Part shown: piece by piece, positions 1-9,294 of the stretch | Numbering within the stretch: position 1 is the first letter of the stretch | How the letters are laid out: every line of letters starts with the position of its first letter | Virus record (IMG/VR): IMGVR_UViG_3300031746_000002 | Coordinates: 1 to 64,000 of that record | Length of the DNA stretch: 64,000 nucleotides | Origin: a virus | Strand: one strand, 5' to 3' | Notes under the pieces: generated by a model | Seen by the model: only the letters and a program-made list of their open reading frames with translations | Told to the model about the DNA's origin: nothing | Databases searched by the model: none | Translations under genes and position numbers: made by a program

Positions 1-740
1 AAAATGCAGCCGATGATACAAGGGCTGTTATTAAAACTGATGGTACAGACAATGCTTTGGTTGTTATACAAAATAATGGTGCAAAGGAAACTAGCGGAAA
101 TCTAGCTGGTTTAGCAACACATCAAACTGATGGTACTCAGAAGACAAAAATTTCTAATGGGACTATAGAAACAACAATAACAACAGTTGATTCTAAAAAT
201 GCATTAGATGTTAACATGGTAGCTGGTGATATTGAAATCGGTGCAGTAGAACTTAAAAATGCAGCCGATGATACAAGGGCTGTTATTAAAACTGATGGTA
301 CAGACAATGCTTTGGTTGTTATACAAAATAATGGTGCTAAAGAGACTAGTGGTAATTTAGCAAATTTAGCAACACATCAGACTGATGGTACACAAAAAAC
401 AAAAATTTCTAATGGGACTATAGAAGCTGTTGTTAAAACTGATGGAACCGATAATGCTTTAGTAGTTATACAAAATAACGGTGCAAAAGAAACCAGTGGT
501 AATTTAGCAAATTTAGCAACACACCAAACCGATGGCACTCAAAAAACAAAAATTTCTAATGGGACTATAGAAGCTACCATTACAACAGTTGATTCTAAAA
601 ATGCTGTTGATGTAAATATGGTAGCGGGCGACATAGAGATAGGAGCAGTAGAAATAAAGAATGCTACTGATGATACAAGGGTAGTTGTTAGAACTGATGG
701 AACAGAAAATGCATTAGTTACAGTTGAAAATACTACATTT
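1..740 (+). repeat. Near-identical 255-nt in-frame repeats
   Basis: The unit beginning at nt 1 recurs at nt 256, a 255-nt (85-codon) period, with the first 80 nt essentially identical. Copy 2 is cut after about 57 codons and joins copy 3 at about nt 427. A diverged fourth copy begins near 661. The joins keep the reading frame, so unequal recombination would change fibre length without breaking the gene. Confidence 0.9.
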
Positions 741-1055
741 ACTAAATTAGCTGGATCTGTTGATTTATCAGCTGGCGCTATGGATGTAGTTTCAACATTC
801 GCAAAGAAAAAGAAAATAGTAGGAATTTATATAAATATTAGTACAGCAAAAGCAAGAAACATTACTATATCTATAAAAGATACTACTACTACAAAATATT
901 ATACTGTAGTAACAAAAACAGCAGATTCAGTTCAGAGTGTAATAATTACTGATGAATTTATAACTCCTGCTGATATGGAAGTAAGAATAGAAATTAGTCA
1001 AGCAGTCGCTGAAAATGCAACAGTTAATTATAGAATTGATGTTGTAAACTTATAA
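3..1055 (+). CDS. Repeat-containing virion fibre-like protein, 5' truncated
   Basis: The frame is open from the first bases of the window, so the start lies upstream; about 350 codons are visible. The protein is made of 85-residue units carrying the words TDGTDNALVV, NNGAKETSG and KTKISNGTIE, followed by a unique beta-rich end of about 110 residues. No enzymatic motif is seen. A repetitive body with a distinct C-terminal domain, directly before a beta-helix fibre gene (11 nt gap), suggests a tail fibre or virion decoration protein. This role is inferred from architecture and position; I recognise no named family. Confidence 0.6.
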   Translation, partial: NAADDTRAVIKTDGTDNALVVIQNNGAKETSGNLAGLATHQTDGTQKTKISNGTIETTITTVDSKNALDVNMVAGDIEIGAVELKNAADDTRAVIKTDGTDNALVVIQNNGAKETSGNLANLATHQTDGTQKTKISNGTIEAVVKTDGTDNALVVIQNNGAKETSGNLANLATHQTDGTQKTKISNGTIEATITTVDSKNAVDVNMVAGDIEIGAVEIKNATDDTRVVVRTDGTENALVTVENTTFTKLAGSVDLSAGAMDVVSTFAKKKKIVGIYINISTAKARNITISIKDTTTTKYYTVVTKTADSVQSVIITDEFITPADMEVRIEISQAVAENATVNYRIDVVNL

Positions 1056-1066
1056 GGAGGTAGATA

Positions 1067-3259
1067 ATGCAATACTATGATGGAAAAATTCCAATAGAAA
1101 TACATGAAGCAGATAAATTGAATCCTCATGATACTACTAAATCACAAGTAAATCTTGGGAATGTAACTGACGATGCTCAATTAAAAAGAACTGCAGCTGA
1201 TTTTACTAGTTTTGATCCGAAAGGAACACCAATAGGTGCTGATGTTTTATTAATAGAAGATAGTGAAGATACAAGTAAAAAGAAAAAAATAACAGTAAAT
1301 CAAATAGCTGTTAATTCAATTACTTATGCGCAACATGTTTATGTGGATAAAAATGGAAATGATGGAACAGGAACGGGAACGAATGTTAGTCCATTTTTAA
1401 CAATGGCAAAAGGTTATGCCATAGCAAAAACAATGAGTCCATCTGCAACGAATCCTATTATAGTTCAGATAGGAATAGGAACATTTATTGAAGCAAATAT
1501 AGCAATGGATACTAATTATATTTCAATTAATGGTGCTGGAAAATACCAAACATTTCTACAAACTAGTAGTCTTGGAGGAGCATTTATTTCTCAATCTGGT
1601 ATAGGTGATATTAAAAATTTAACAATTACTAGTGCAAGTAGTTCTGAGCAAGACATATTTAATCAATCAGCAGCTTTAACTCCGCTTAATAGTGTTATAG
1701 AAAATGTTGATATAATTGCTTCTACTCTTTATGTAGATTTTATAGCTGCTCTTTATGGAAAAGCAAAAGATTGTTATTGGACAGGCGGCGGTGATTATGC
1801 TTGTCAAACTTTAAATGCTAGTTCTATATTAGAAAATTGTGAAATTAAAGGTGCATATGATAGAGTTATAGCTCACGCATATGGAACTATTAAAGATTGT
1901 TATTTATACGGTCCTAAACAAATAGTTGAAAATGTTTATGGAACAGCTAGATTTTATAATACTAAAATACATTGTACTAATGAAGATTTTTATCTTGTAA
2001 AGACTATAGCAGATGGAGCAGAATTTTATGATTGTATTTTCCAAAGAGATGCATATGTTGATTTTACAGGAACTTATAAAATGGTTTCTGGTGATTATGG
2101 TTATTTCAGTGATTGTAAATTTATTCAGCCACAAATAACTAATCAAAGTTTACTTTATGTTGGTGTATTAATGATATTAAAAAATTGTCATTTTGAATAT
2201 GACAGTACGCTAAGTGTTGCAGTTATAGCAGGAAATACTTCAACAATAAGAATATCAGGAGTTTCATTTAAGTACGATGATCAAACTAAATGGTTTGATA
2301 CTGCCCCCACATTAACAAAAATATACATAGATAGTTTGTCATCTTTAATAACAGGCAGAATAAAGGACATGACAAATGTAATTACGGTTAGTTCTACAGG
2401 AGGCGCAACATATACAACCTTAGCAGACGCAGTTGCAGCAGTAGTAAATGACACAACATTAATAGTAGTATTTCCTGGAACTTATACAGAACCAAAGATG
2501 ACGATAAGTTCTTATAATATTCGTATCAAAGGAATGGGAGCGTTCACTGGTGGAATAGATAATTATGTAATGGGTGATGTAGTAATACAAAGAATATCGG
2601 GAGATGATTGGTTATTTGAATTAACAGGAGAAAAAGATTTAATACTTGATGACATAGACGTTTATAATAGTGTATCAAGTTTTAAGTGTATAGGAAGAAC
2701 TTCAGGCACTGGATATGTATGGTTAAGACATTGTAGAATAACAGGAGCATGTAGTGCTTATATAAACGCAATAGACACTAAATTTGCCCAGAAATATTAT
2801 ACAACACCTTTTGTTACACTTTTAGGTGGTAGATATGAGTCTTGTAAATTTAATAGAATAGACTTTCCGAGTGGCGCAACAAATTTCACATTGAATAATT
2901 GTTTCGCATATCAAATAAACGCAAATAATTTATCAGAAGATTCCATACTCTTTTTAGAAGGTACAAATTGGGTAGAGACATTTTATGATACAAGCACACA
3001 TTTAACAGTTGACGTTCAGGGAATATTGTACACTAAATATGGTGGAACAATTAAGTTGTGGAAACAGGATAGTGGAGGAACCGTCATATCAAAATTGTAT
3101 GAGAATTTAGATGCCAACAATAAAAAAATACTTAACCTAGTAGCAACTACATGGACAATAGGAACTAGACCATCGACAGGGCCACGATTTGGTTATAACA
3201 CAGATAACGACCAATTTGAATTTATACGTGCAGATGGAATATTAGGCTCACAGTTATAA
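1067..3259 (+). CDS. Tail fibre/spike protein with two beta-helix regions
   Basis: The 730-residue protein has an N-terminal region of about 85 residues, then two stretches typical of right-handed parallel beta-helices. The first begins near HVYVDKNGNDGTG (about residue 88), with an opening seen in pectate-lyase-like and DUF1565-like proteins. The second begins near SSTGGATYTTLADAV (about residue 440). Such folds form phage fibres and tailspikes that bind or cut surface glycans; no catalytic residues can be assigned. The C-terminal KKILNL...GTRPSTGPRFGYN resembles fibre tip or attachment segments. The start follows an AGGAGG site. Confidence 0.7.
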   Translation: MQYYDGKIPIEIHEADKLNPHDTTKSQVNLGNVTDDAQLKRTAADFTSFDPKGTPIGADVLLIEDSEDTSKKKKITVNQIAVNSITYAQHVYVDKNGNDGTGTGTNVSPFLTMAKGYAIAKTMSPSATNPIIVQIGIGTFIEANIAMDTNYISINGAGKYQTFLQTSSLGGAFISQSGIGDIKNLTITSASSSEQDIFNQSAALTPLNSVIENVDIIASTLYVDFIAALYGKAKDCYWTGGGDYACQTLNASSILENCEIKGAYDRVIAHAYGTIKDCYLYGPKQIVENVYGTARFYNTKIHCTNEDFYLVKTIADGAEFYDCIFQRDAYVDFTGTYKMVSGDYGYFSDCKFIQPQITNQSLLYVGVLMILKNCHFEYDSTLSVAVIAGNTSTIRISGVSFKYDDQTKWFDTAPTLTKIYIDSLSSLITGRIKDMTNVITVSSTGGATYTTLADAVAAVVNDTTLIVVFPGTYTEPKMTISSYNIRIKGMGAFTGGIDNYVMGDVVIQRISGDDWLFELTGEKDLILDDIDVYNSVSSFKCIGRTSGTGYVWLRHCRITGACSAYINAIDTKFAQKYYTTPFVTLLGGRYESCKFNRIDFPSGATNFTLNNCFAYQINANNLSEDSILFLEGTNWVETFYDTSTHLTVDVQGILYTKYGGTIKLWKQDSGGTVISKLYENLDANNKKILNLVATTWTIGTRPSTGPRFGYNTDNDQFEFIRADGILGSQL

Positions 3260-3269
3260 AGGAGAACAT

Positions 3270-3962
3270 ATGAAAAAAGTATTTTTATTTGGAATTATGG
3301 TAGTGGTATTATTATTATCGGCTACAAAAAGTCAAGCATTTATGAACTGGAAAAATGACCCGTATGGAAATATTACCAGTACAAATACAGTTAAAACACC
3401 TTGGAAGTTTGATAATAAGATAACGTCATTTACTGCGATAAGCGCAACTACTTATTATGGTATGGTTGCTTCTATGATAGGCGCAGGAAGTTTAGGAGCA
3501 AATGTTATTGTATCATCTATGTCAGCAACATTAATGAATACTTTTGCATTAAGAAATTCAACCGGAACATACCACGATAGTTTCAGATCAACATTTTTAA
3601 CTAATACTTATGTTGTAAATATGATGGACCAATGGATTAGTCCAAAAAACACTATATTTTTAACAAGTGGAACATTAACATATTGTTCTGATGGCACTGC
3701 AGCGCATGGAAATGAGAACTACGACATTAAATGTAACAGTGGCGGCCCAACAGGAATATATTATACTATATTTAATTCAACAACACCTATGCAAATAACC
3801 AATGGTGGTAGGTCTGTTTCGTGGGGCCCTGCAAACTACATTCAAACATCCTATCCTTCCGAAGTGTGTTTTAAGTGGGAGTGCACTAAAGCCACTTCAA
3901 CCATAACAGGTGGTAATCCTATAATGATTAGACAAGATTATAAATATAGAAAGAATTGGTAA
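3270..3962 (+). CDS. Predicted secreted protein, unknown function
   Basis: The 230-residue product begins with a classical Sec signal peptide: KK, a run of about 15 hydrophobic residues, then SQA as likely cleavage site near residue 23. The mature part is Thr/Ser/Asn-rich and has Cys at YCSDG, IKCNSGG and VCFKWEC, which could form disulfides outside the cytoplasm. No family is recognised. It is the first of three adjacent signal-peptide genes, 10 nt from the next, so the three are probably co-expressed. A role at the host envelope or surface is inferred only from the export signal. Confidence 0.6.
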   Translation: MKKVFLFGIMVVVLLLSATKSQAFMNWKNDPYGNITSTNTVKTPWKFDNKITSFTAISATTYYGMVASMIGAGSLGANVIVSSMSATLMNTFALRNSTGTYHDSFRSTFLTNTYVVNMMDQWISPKNTIFLTSGTLTYCSDGTAAHGNENYDIKCNSGGPTGIYYTIFNSTTPMQITNGGRSVSWGPANYIQTSYPSEVCFKWECTKATSTITGGNPIMIRQDYKYRKNW

Positions 3963-3972
3963 AGGATATTAA

Positions 3973-6645
3973 ATGAAAAAATTAATTCTTATATTATTGT
4001 TGCTTTTAAGCACTAATGTTATGGCAGGTAACTGGCCAGTAACTTTAAGTAACGCCGGGGGTGGTGGCTGGCAATATAGAGTGCCTATAGTAATATTAAA
4101 TTCTGCTACTACTATTAATGATTATCAGATATTTATTACAACTACATCGCTGGGAACAACTTTTAAATCTCGTATTAAAGCACTTTCTGCTGATATTAGA
4201 TTCACGGATAAAAATAATAAAGAATTAAATTACTGGATTGATGAAAGCACTTCAATAATTATAGGTTACTGGGTAAGGATTTCAACATTAACAAATGCAA
4301 TCCCAGAAACAATTTATATGTTTTATGGTAATGCATCTGCAAGCAGCTCAAGTAATGGGAATAATACCTTTAGTTTCTTTGATGATTTTAATGATAATTC
4401 TTTAGACCCAACAAAATGGTTAAAGGTATTAGGTAGTGGAACAGTAGATGTTTATGAACAGAATAATGAACTGGAAATAAAGAACAATGGAGCTAACAGA
4501 GCATACGCAAGGAGTTATTCATCTTTTTCTGCTCCATTTATAGTTGAATTTAAAGCAAAAAAATCCGAAAATATTGAAAGCCAGATTCAATGGGACGGTA
4601 ATATTAGTGGTGGTATTAATGAGATACAGAATGGTTATATTTACAGATGGAATAGTTGGGATGCTCCGACTAAATTGGTATTGCAGAAGGAAGTAGCTGG
4701 GGTTCAAACTGCATTGGGTAACTATACTTTAGCCCTTAATACAAATTGGTATCACTATAAGACATTGGCAAAGACCAATGGTATAGAATGTTATTATAAC
4801 ATGACGCAGATTATAATAACAGCCGACACGACAAGAACAAATGGTTACATAGGATTTTCTGCAAGAGAAACTCCAAGTGCTATTAATGCATTTTATGACA
4901 ATGTTTTTGTTAGAAAATATATATCAGTTGAACCAACTTACGCAGTTAGAGTAGCACAGAGAAGTCCGTTATTGCCAGCATCAACAAATTGTCCTGCTCC
5001 ATCAACGACTAATACAGTTGCATTATGGAGAATGAATGAATCATCAGGGACTACGATAGGTAATTCGGGATTATCCATAGCAAGTTTTCCAGTATTTAGT
5101 AATGCTGGTGGTGGAACATGGAAATATAGAAAAGCATTAACTATAACGAGTTCTGTAGCAACTCAAAATGATTATCAAGTATATATAGACACAGATAAAA
5201 TAAATTCGGCAAGTCTAATAAGTCAAAGTAAATTATTAGCAAATTTTAATGATTTAAGATTTGTAGATGTTAATGAAAAAGAATTAAACTATTGGATAGA
5301 CCCGTCAACAACAAATACAAAGGGGTTCTGGGTGAAGGTGTCAACGGTAATCGCAACGGGAAACACCACGCTTTTTATGTATTATGGCAACAGTTATGCT
5401 ACCAGCACAAGTAGTGGCACTAAAACGTTTCTTTTATTTGATGATTTTTCAAGTGATACTTCTGCCTTATGGACTGTTACGCCTTCCACATGGACATGGG
5501 ACACTGGTCAAGGTATACTCACAGCATCTGTAAAAGGAATTAACAAATCGGGATGGGCAGTGAGAAATGTTGGGCAGTCCGATAACCTGATAATTGAAGC
5601 AAAAATCAAGGTTAATTCAATAGATAATAATGCCAATGTTTTTGGGGGAGTATCATTGACAGCGAAAACTACAACGGGAGTAAACGAAAGATATTTCTTT
5701 ACTGGATTTCGTGGCAATGATAAAGTAAATATATGGCAATTAGATTCACAGATTGCATGGAAAAATAGTGCTATTTTTTCATGGAACACTGGAATATGGT
5801 ATAAAACAAAACTGTTCTGTAGTGGAACAAGTCTCTATAGCAAAATATGGCTTTCAACGGATAATGAACCTGCTGGATGGGCAATTACTTCTCCAATAGC
5901 TCCACGTTCTGACACCTATGCTGGATTGGTATGTGAACCGTATGATACTACTTCATATTCCATAAATTGTTCTTTTGACGACGTAAGAGTACGTAAAGGC
6001 GTTTCTACTGAGCCAACTGTAGCTGTTTCTATTACCGAAGAATCACCAAGAATAATGAATTTATTTGGAATGAATGGTAGTTATTTAGCTTCTGGTAAAT
6101 TTGGAAATCGTTTAAGTTTAAATGGAGCAACACAACGAGGAACAGTCCCAGATTTTTATATTAGTACATTTACAATTACAGGATGGGTATATCTATCAAC
6201 TCATAATGCATTTGGTAAAATATTGAGTAAACCTTATAATGCGACAGAATGGACTTCGCCCTATACAGAATGGCATTTCGGTTTCTGGAATGTGACAGAC
6301 CAACTTTATTATGGAATGGCAAACAATGGTGGTAGTACTGTTTCATATCTTACAACACAGGATAGTATACCACGAAGTGTTTGGACATTTGTTGCAGTGA
6401 GGCATAGAACTGCTGATACGGATATATTTATTAATGGTGAAAAATGTTCATATAGCCCTATTTACCCCAGTATAGTTGGTTCTGTAATTAATAGAGCGAC
6501 TTCTTTAGTTTTTGGAAGAAATCATTATAGTGTAGCGGTTACAACAGGATGCGTTGGTGGTTTGTTTGACGATTGGAGAATTTGTAATGAGTATATACCA
6601 GATGAAAAAATTAAAGGGTTGTATATATTGAAGCCAAAGGAATAA
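3973..6645 (+). CDS. Secreted protein with duplicated DUF2341 plus ConA-like modules
   Basis: The 890-residue product starts with a signal peptide ending near NVMA (residue 18). Two DUF2341-type domains are visible, at about residues 32-130 and 380-480: each has WxYR, DIRF or DLRF, LNYWID and MFYGN or MYYGN. Each is followed by a FDDF concanavalin-like segment ending in RK...S(V/T)EPT, so the block is an internal duplication. A third LamG/concanavalin-like domain (about 720-880) closes the protein. Such domains usually occur in bacterial surface proteins and bind carbohydrate. A signal peptide is unusual for a tail gene; it may be displayed on the infected cell. Confidence 0.65.
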   Translation: MKKLILILLLLLSTNVMAGNWPVTLSNAGGGGWQYRVPIVILNSATTINDYQIFITTTSLGTTFKSRIKALSADIRFTDKNNKELNYWIDESTSIIIGYWVRISTLTNAIPETIYMFYGNASASSSSNGNNTFSFFDDFNDNSLDPTKWLKVLGSGTVDVYEQNNELEIKNNGANRAYARSYSSFSAPFIVEFKAKKSENIESQIQWDGNISGGINEIQNGYIYRWNSWDAPTKLVLQKEVAGVQTALGNYTLALNTNWYHYKTLAKTNGIECYYNMTQIIITADTTRTNGYIGFSARETPSAINAFYDNVFVRKYISVEPTYAVRVAQRSPLLPASTNCPAPSTTNTVALWRMNESSGTTIGNSGLSIASFPVFSNAGGGTWKYRKALTITSSVATQNDYQVYIDTDKINSASLISQSKLLANFNDLRFVDVNEKELNYWIDPSTTNTKGFWVKVSTVIATGNTTLFMYYGNSYATSTSSGTKTFLLFDDFSSDTSALWTVTPSTWTWDTGQGILTASVKGINKSGWAVRNVGQSDNLIIEAKIKVNSIDNNANVFGGVSLTAKTTTGVNERYFFTGFRGNDKVNIWQLDSQIAWKNSAIFSWNTGIWYKTKLFCSGTSLYSKIWLSTDNEPAGWAITSPIAPRSDTYAGLVCEPYDTTSYSINCSFDDVRVRKGVSTEPTVAVSITEESPRIMNLFGMNGSYLASGKFGNRLSLNGATQRGTVPDFYISTFTITGWVYLSTHNAFGKILSKPYNATEWTSPYTEWHFGFWNVTDQLYYGMANNGGSTVSYLTTQDSIPRSVWTFVAVRHRTADTDIFINGEKCSYSPIYPSIVGSVINRATSLVFGRNHYSVAVTTGCVGGLFDDWRICNEYIPDEKIKGLYILKPKE

Positions 6646-6647
6646 AG

Positions 6648-7202
6648 ATGAAAAAAATAATAATATTTTTGATGTTATCATTTATGACTTTAAGTGTGTT
6701 TGCAGATTATCCGGAGGTAGAAGTCCTTACTCCCGAGCAAATAGAACAGGATAGGTTGGCCATATTACAAGCTGCTGAAGAAGTACAAATACAAATAGAT
6801 GAAGCTCGTATTAAATACAATGAATTATACCAGGAGGCAATTAGTAATTTAAGCAATCAAGATTTAGGAAATAGTTATGCCGTAACTGAATCAATGATTT
6901 TTGCAGAAATGACGAGGTTATCAGAAATACCAGAAGTTATAATAGATACTACACCTATAAATAATAACGACGATAATGTTCCAGTTTCATCGGGAGTAAT
7001 AACAAGTACAGGAAATCCTTCCAACGAAGGAGGATTTGCTTTGCCAGGATTACTAGCTATTATAGTTGCAATTCCAAGTTTATTTTTATTGTTTAATAAA
7101 TTATTTGGATTATCAACAATTTTGTCTATAATATTAACAATAGTAATTATTGTTGTAGTTGTAATAATTATTTTAGTTATAAAGAAGAGGATTAAAAAAT
7201 GA
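6648..7202 (+). CDS. Exported membrane protein with two C-terminal TM segments
   Basis: The 184-residue protein begins with a signal peptide (MKKIIIF... to VFA, residue 19). A helical, glutamate-rich segment likely to form a coiled coil follows, then a Ser/Asn linker. Two hydrophobic segments lie at about residues 127-150 and 153-178, ending in KKRIKK. The topology suggests a soluble part outside the membrane and a hairpin anchor. It starts 2 nt after the DUF2341 gene and its stop overlaps the next start (ATGA). It could anchor the preceding exported proteins or take part in lysis; no family is recognised. Confidence 0.55.
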   Translation: MKKIIIFLMLSFMTLSVFADYPEVEVLTPEQIEQDRLAILQAAEEVQIQIDEARIKYNELYQEAISNLSNQDLGNSYAVTESMIFAEMTRLSEIPEVIIDTTPINNNDDNVPVSSGVITSTGNPSNEGGFALPGLLAIIVAIPSLFLLFNKLFGLSTILSIILTIVIIVVVVIIILVIKKRIKK

Positions 7203-7498
7203 AAGGCGGAATAGTCATGGCGCTTAAAACTCCAATCAATGGAACAACAGGTTTATTAATTAAAATAACAGGAATATTTTTAACTATAGGAGCAATAATT
7301 TTAGGAGCAGGAAGAGTTTTAAATCAAGCATCTATTAATACACAAGATATAGCAAGTTTTAAATTAAAAATACCAGATATAGAAAAAAGAGTTATTATAA
7401 TGGAAACATTGATACCAGAAATTAAGAATCAAAATGAACGTATAGAATATAAAGTAGACTTATTGTTAATGAAAAATCAAATAATATTTAAGAGGTAA
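7199..7498 (+). CDS. Small membrane protein, holin- or XhlA-like candidate
   Basis: The 99-residue product has one strong transmembrane segment (about residues 22-42) followed by a polar, heptad-like helix rich in Ile, Leu and Glu. That layout fits small phage holin or XhlA-type accessory lysis proteins, but also tail membrane proteins. The chosen ATG overlaps the upstream stop and has AGAGGA seven nt before it. A second ATG at 7217, after AAGGCGGA, is an equally plausible start. The assignment rests on topology alone. Confidence 0.45.
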   Translation: MKGGIVMALKTPINGTTGLLIKITGIFLTIGAIILGAGRVLNQASINTQDIASFKLKIPDIEKRVIIMETLIPEIKNQNERIEYKVDLLLMKNQIIFKR

Positions 7499-7499
7499 T

Positions 7500-8435
7500 A
7501 TGAGAGTAGAGAATATCATTGTTTCAGTATTATTAGATGATCCACAAAAGAAAATGCGAATTACATGGAATGCATTTTCTGGTGCTACTTCATATAAAAT
7601 TTACGCATCATTGGCTCCTTATAATAATACAAATATGATTGCTCAAAATATTCTTACTACTTATTATGAAACAACGCCTCCATTGATTGATGGAGTTTAT
7701 TTTTATTTTTGGGTAACAGCAATGTATGGAATTATTCCAGCAGAAACAGATAAGAATTTTTTGGGAGTAACTAATTTTCCATATGATGCATTTGAAGCAA
7801 GCGGTACTACTCTTTCTTCAGTAGGACAGGACTATACACAAGACTCTACATTAAAAGAATATTTTGATGAAATCTTAGAAAGAGAATTAGCAGAGTTAGA
7901 AACATTTGCAGAAAAAGCATATTTATATAAAAGACGATGGGTTGGAATTCCTTGTCAACATAAAGCAGCTTCTGGTGGAGAAACAACAACTCCTGGTGGT
8001 GGAATGTTTGATCCAGACCCAACAGCAGACCCACCACTTCAGCCAATAAACAGATGTCTTGATTGTTTTGGAACTAGCGTTTATGGAGGGTATTATCCCA
8101 AAGCAGAAATGCTTGTAAGACGAAAAGGAATACCATCACGAAGATATAAATTTGATGAAAGAGGAATTGTAGCAGATCATGATTTTGATGGTTGGACAAT
8201 TTATCATCCAATATTAACTGAAGGTGATATTATTGTAACAAGAGCTTTGGGAGAACGATACAGAATTACAGACCCCAAAACTTCAACTTGGAGAGGTTTA
8301 CCGCTTCATCAAGAATTTAAACTAATAAGGCTTACTCAAAGAGATATAGAATATTATATTAGTGATGCTAAAATAGCAGATGGTATAGCACATTCGATAG
8401 GTAAGCCAACGTTGAACTGGATGCTCTGGACGTAA
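7500..8435 (+). CDS. Virion protein with FN3-like N-terminus and CxH/CxxC site
   Basis: The 311-residue protein opens with a fibronectin-III-like stretch (about residues 15-85, MRITWNAFSGATSYKIY). A helical segment and a probable metal site follow: C152, H154, C186 and C189, separated by a Gly/Pro-rich loop. The C-terminal 110 residues are beta-rich, with LTEGDIIV and GERYRITDP. It lies just upstream of the tail terminator candidate and the sheath, where neck or head-closure proteins often sit, so a connector or neck role is inferred. I cannot name a family. Confidence 0.5.
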   Translation: MRVENIIVSVLLDDPQKKMRITWNAFSGATSYKIYASLAPYNNTNMIAQNILTTYYETTPPLIDGVYFYFWVTAMYGIIPAETDKNFLGVTNFPYDAFEASGTTLSSVGQDYTQDSTLKEYFDEILERELAELETFAEKAYLYKRRWVGIPCQHKAASGGETTTPGGGMFDPDPTADPPLQPINRCLDCFGTSVYGGYYPKAEMLVRRKGIPSRRYKFDERGIVADHDFDGWTIYHPILTEGDIIVTRALGERYRITDPKTSTWRGLPLHQEFKLIRLTQRDIEYYISDAKIADGIAHSIGKPTLNWMLWT

Positions 8436-8484
8436 TATATTAAGTGGGTTAACTAATAATATTATTATATAATAGGAAGGTCAA

Positions 8485-9282
8485 ATGGCAGACATATTAA
8501 ACACTTCATTTACTAATGATACAAAGATAGCATTCGTTGCTACTTTACGAGCAATTTTTGGATCTGCATATTTACCAGAATACAAATATGATACTGATCC
8601 AAGAGTAGCAAAAATTTTAATTCAAAAAGAATATCCACAAGTTATAGAAGAGAAACCAGCTATTTTAGTTTCATCTTCTAGCAGTGAATCAAATATAGAA
8701 TTTCATAATGAAGAAGAAATAGAAGATATAGAAACATTATCAAACACAAAAGTAGCAACAAACAATCCTGAAAGAGGAGCTGCTGTAGTAATTAATTTAG
8801 CAGTCACTACAGGATTTGTAGTAGGAGATGCAGTAATAATAGAAACATTAGATACAAAAGAACAAGCATTGATTACTGAAATTGTGCCTAATACTTCTAT
8901 TACAGTTGATTTGTTACAAAACAATTATACAACACCAAGTGTTTCAAAACTAGTTTATGTTATAAAGCATGAAGGTGGGCAAACAATAGATATCGCTATT
9001 AAAGTTTTAGGATTATCAGATATTGATAGAGATAGGATATCAGATTTTGTAGCATTTTCATTAAGGTTTTTATTTCGTTATAGCAATGCACTTGTTACAA
9101 AAGGCATTGCTTATAATAAAATCAGACTAAGTGCTGATAGTGCAGAGGACATAAACGGAAAATTATTTTATTCAAAAATTATCACAATTCCTTGTTATTC
9201 AGAATATACAGCAGACACAGAAGTACCAAGCGCATTAATAAATTTAATTAGTAAGATTACTGTTGAAAAGACTATAATCTAA
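8485..9282 (+). CDS. Putative tail terminator/tail completion protein
   Basis: The 265-residue protein lies immediately upstream of the sheath gene and has an AGGAAGG site. Its start (IAFVATLRAIFG, DPRVAKILIQKEYP) and end (KIITIPCYSEYTA) resemble small tail-completion proteins that cap contractile tails, although it is longer than most. A beta-rich insert occupies the middle (about residues 85-160, VGDAVIIETLDTKEQALIT). There are no enzymatic motifs. The role is inferred from gene order: neck, terminator, sheath, tube. Confidence 0.45.
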   Translation: MADILNTSFTNDTKIAFVATLRAIFGSAYLPEYKYDTDPRVAKILIQKEYPQVIEEKPAILVSSSSSESNIEFHNEEEIEDIETLSNTKVATNNPERGAAVVINLAVTTGFVVGDAVIIETLDTKEQALITEIVPNTSITVDLLQNNYTTPSVSKLVYVIKHEGGQTIDIAIKVLGLSDIDRDRISDFVAFSLRFLFRYSNALVTKGIAYNKIRLSADSAEDINGKLFYSKIITIPCYSEYTADTEVPSALINLISKITVEKTII

Positions 9283-9294
9283 AGGAGGATAACA

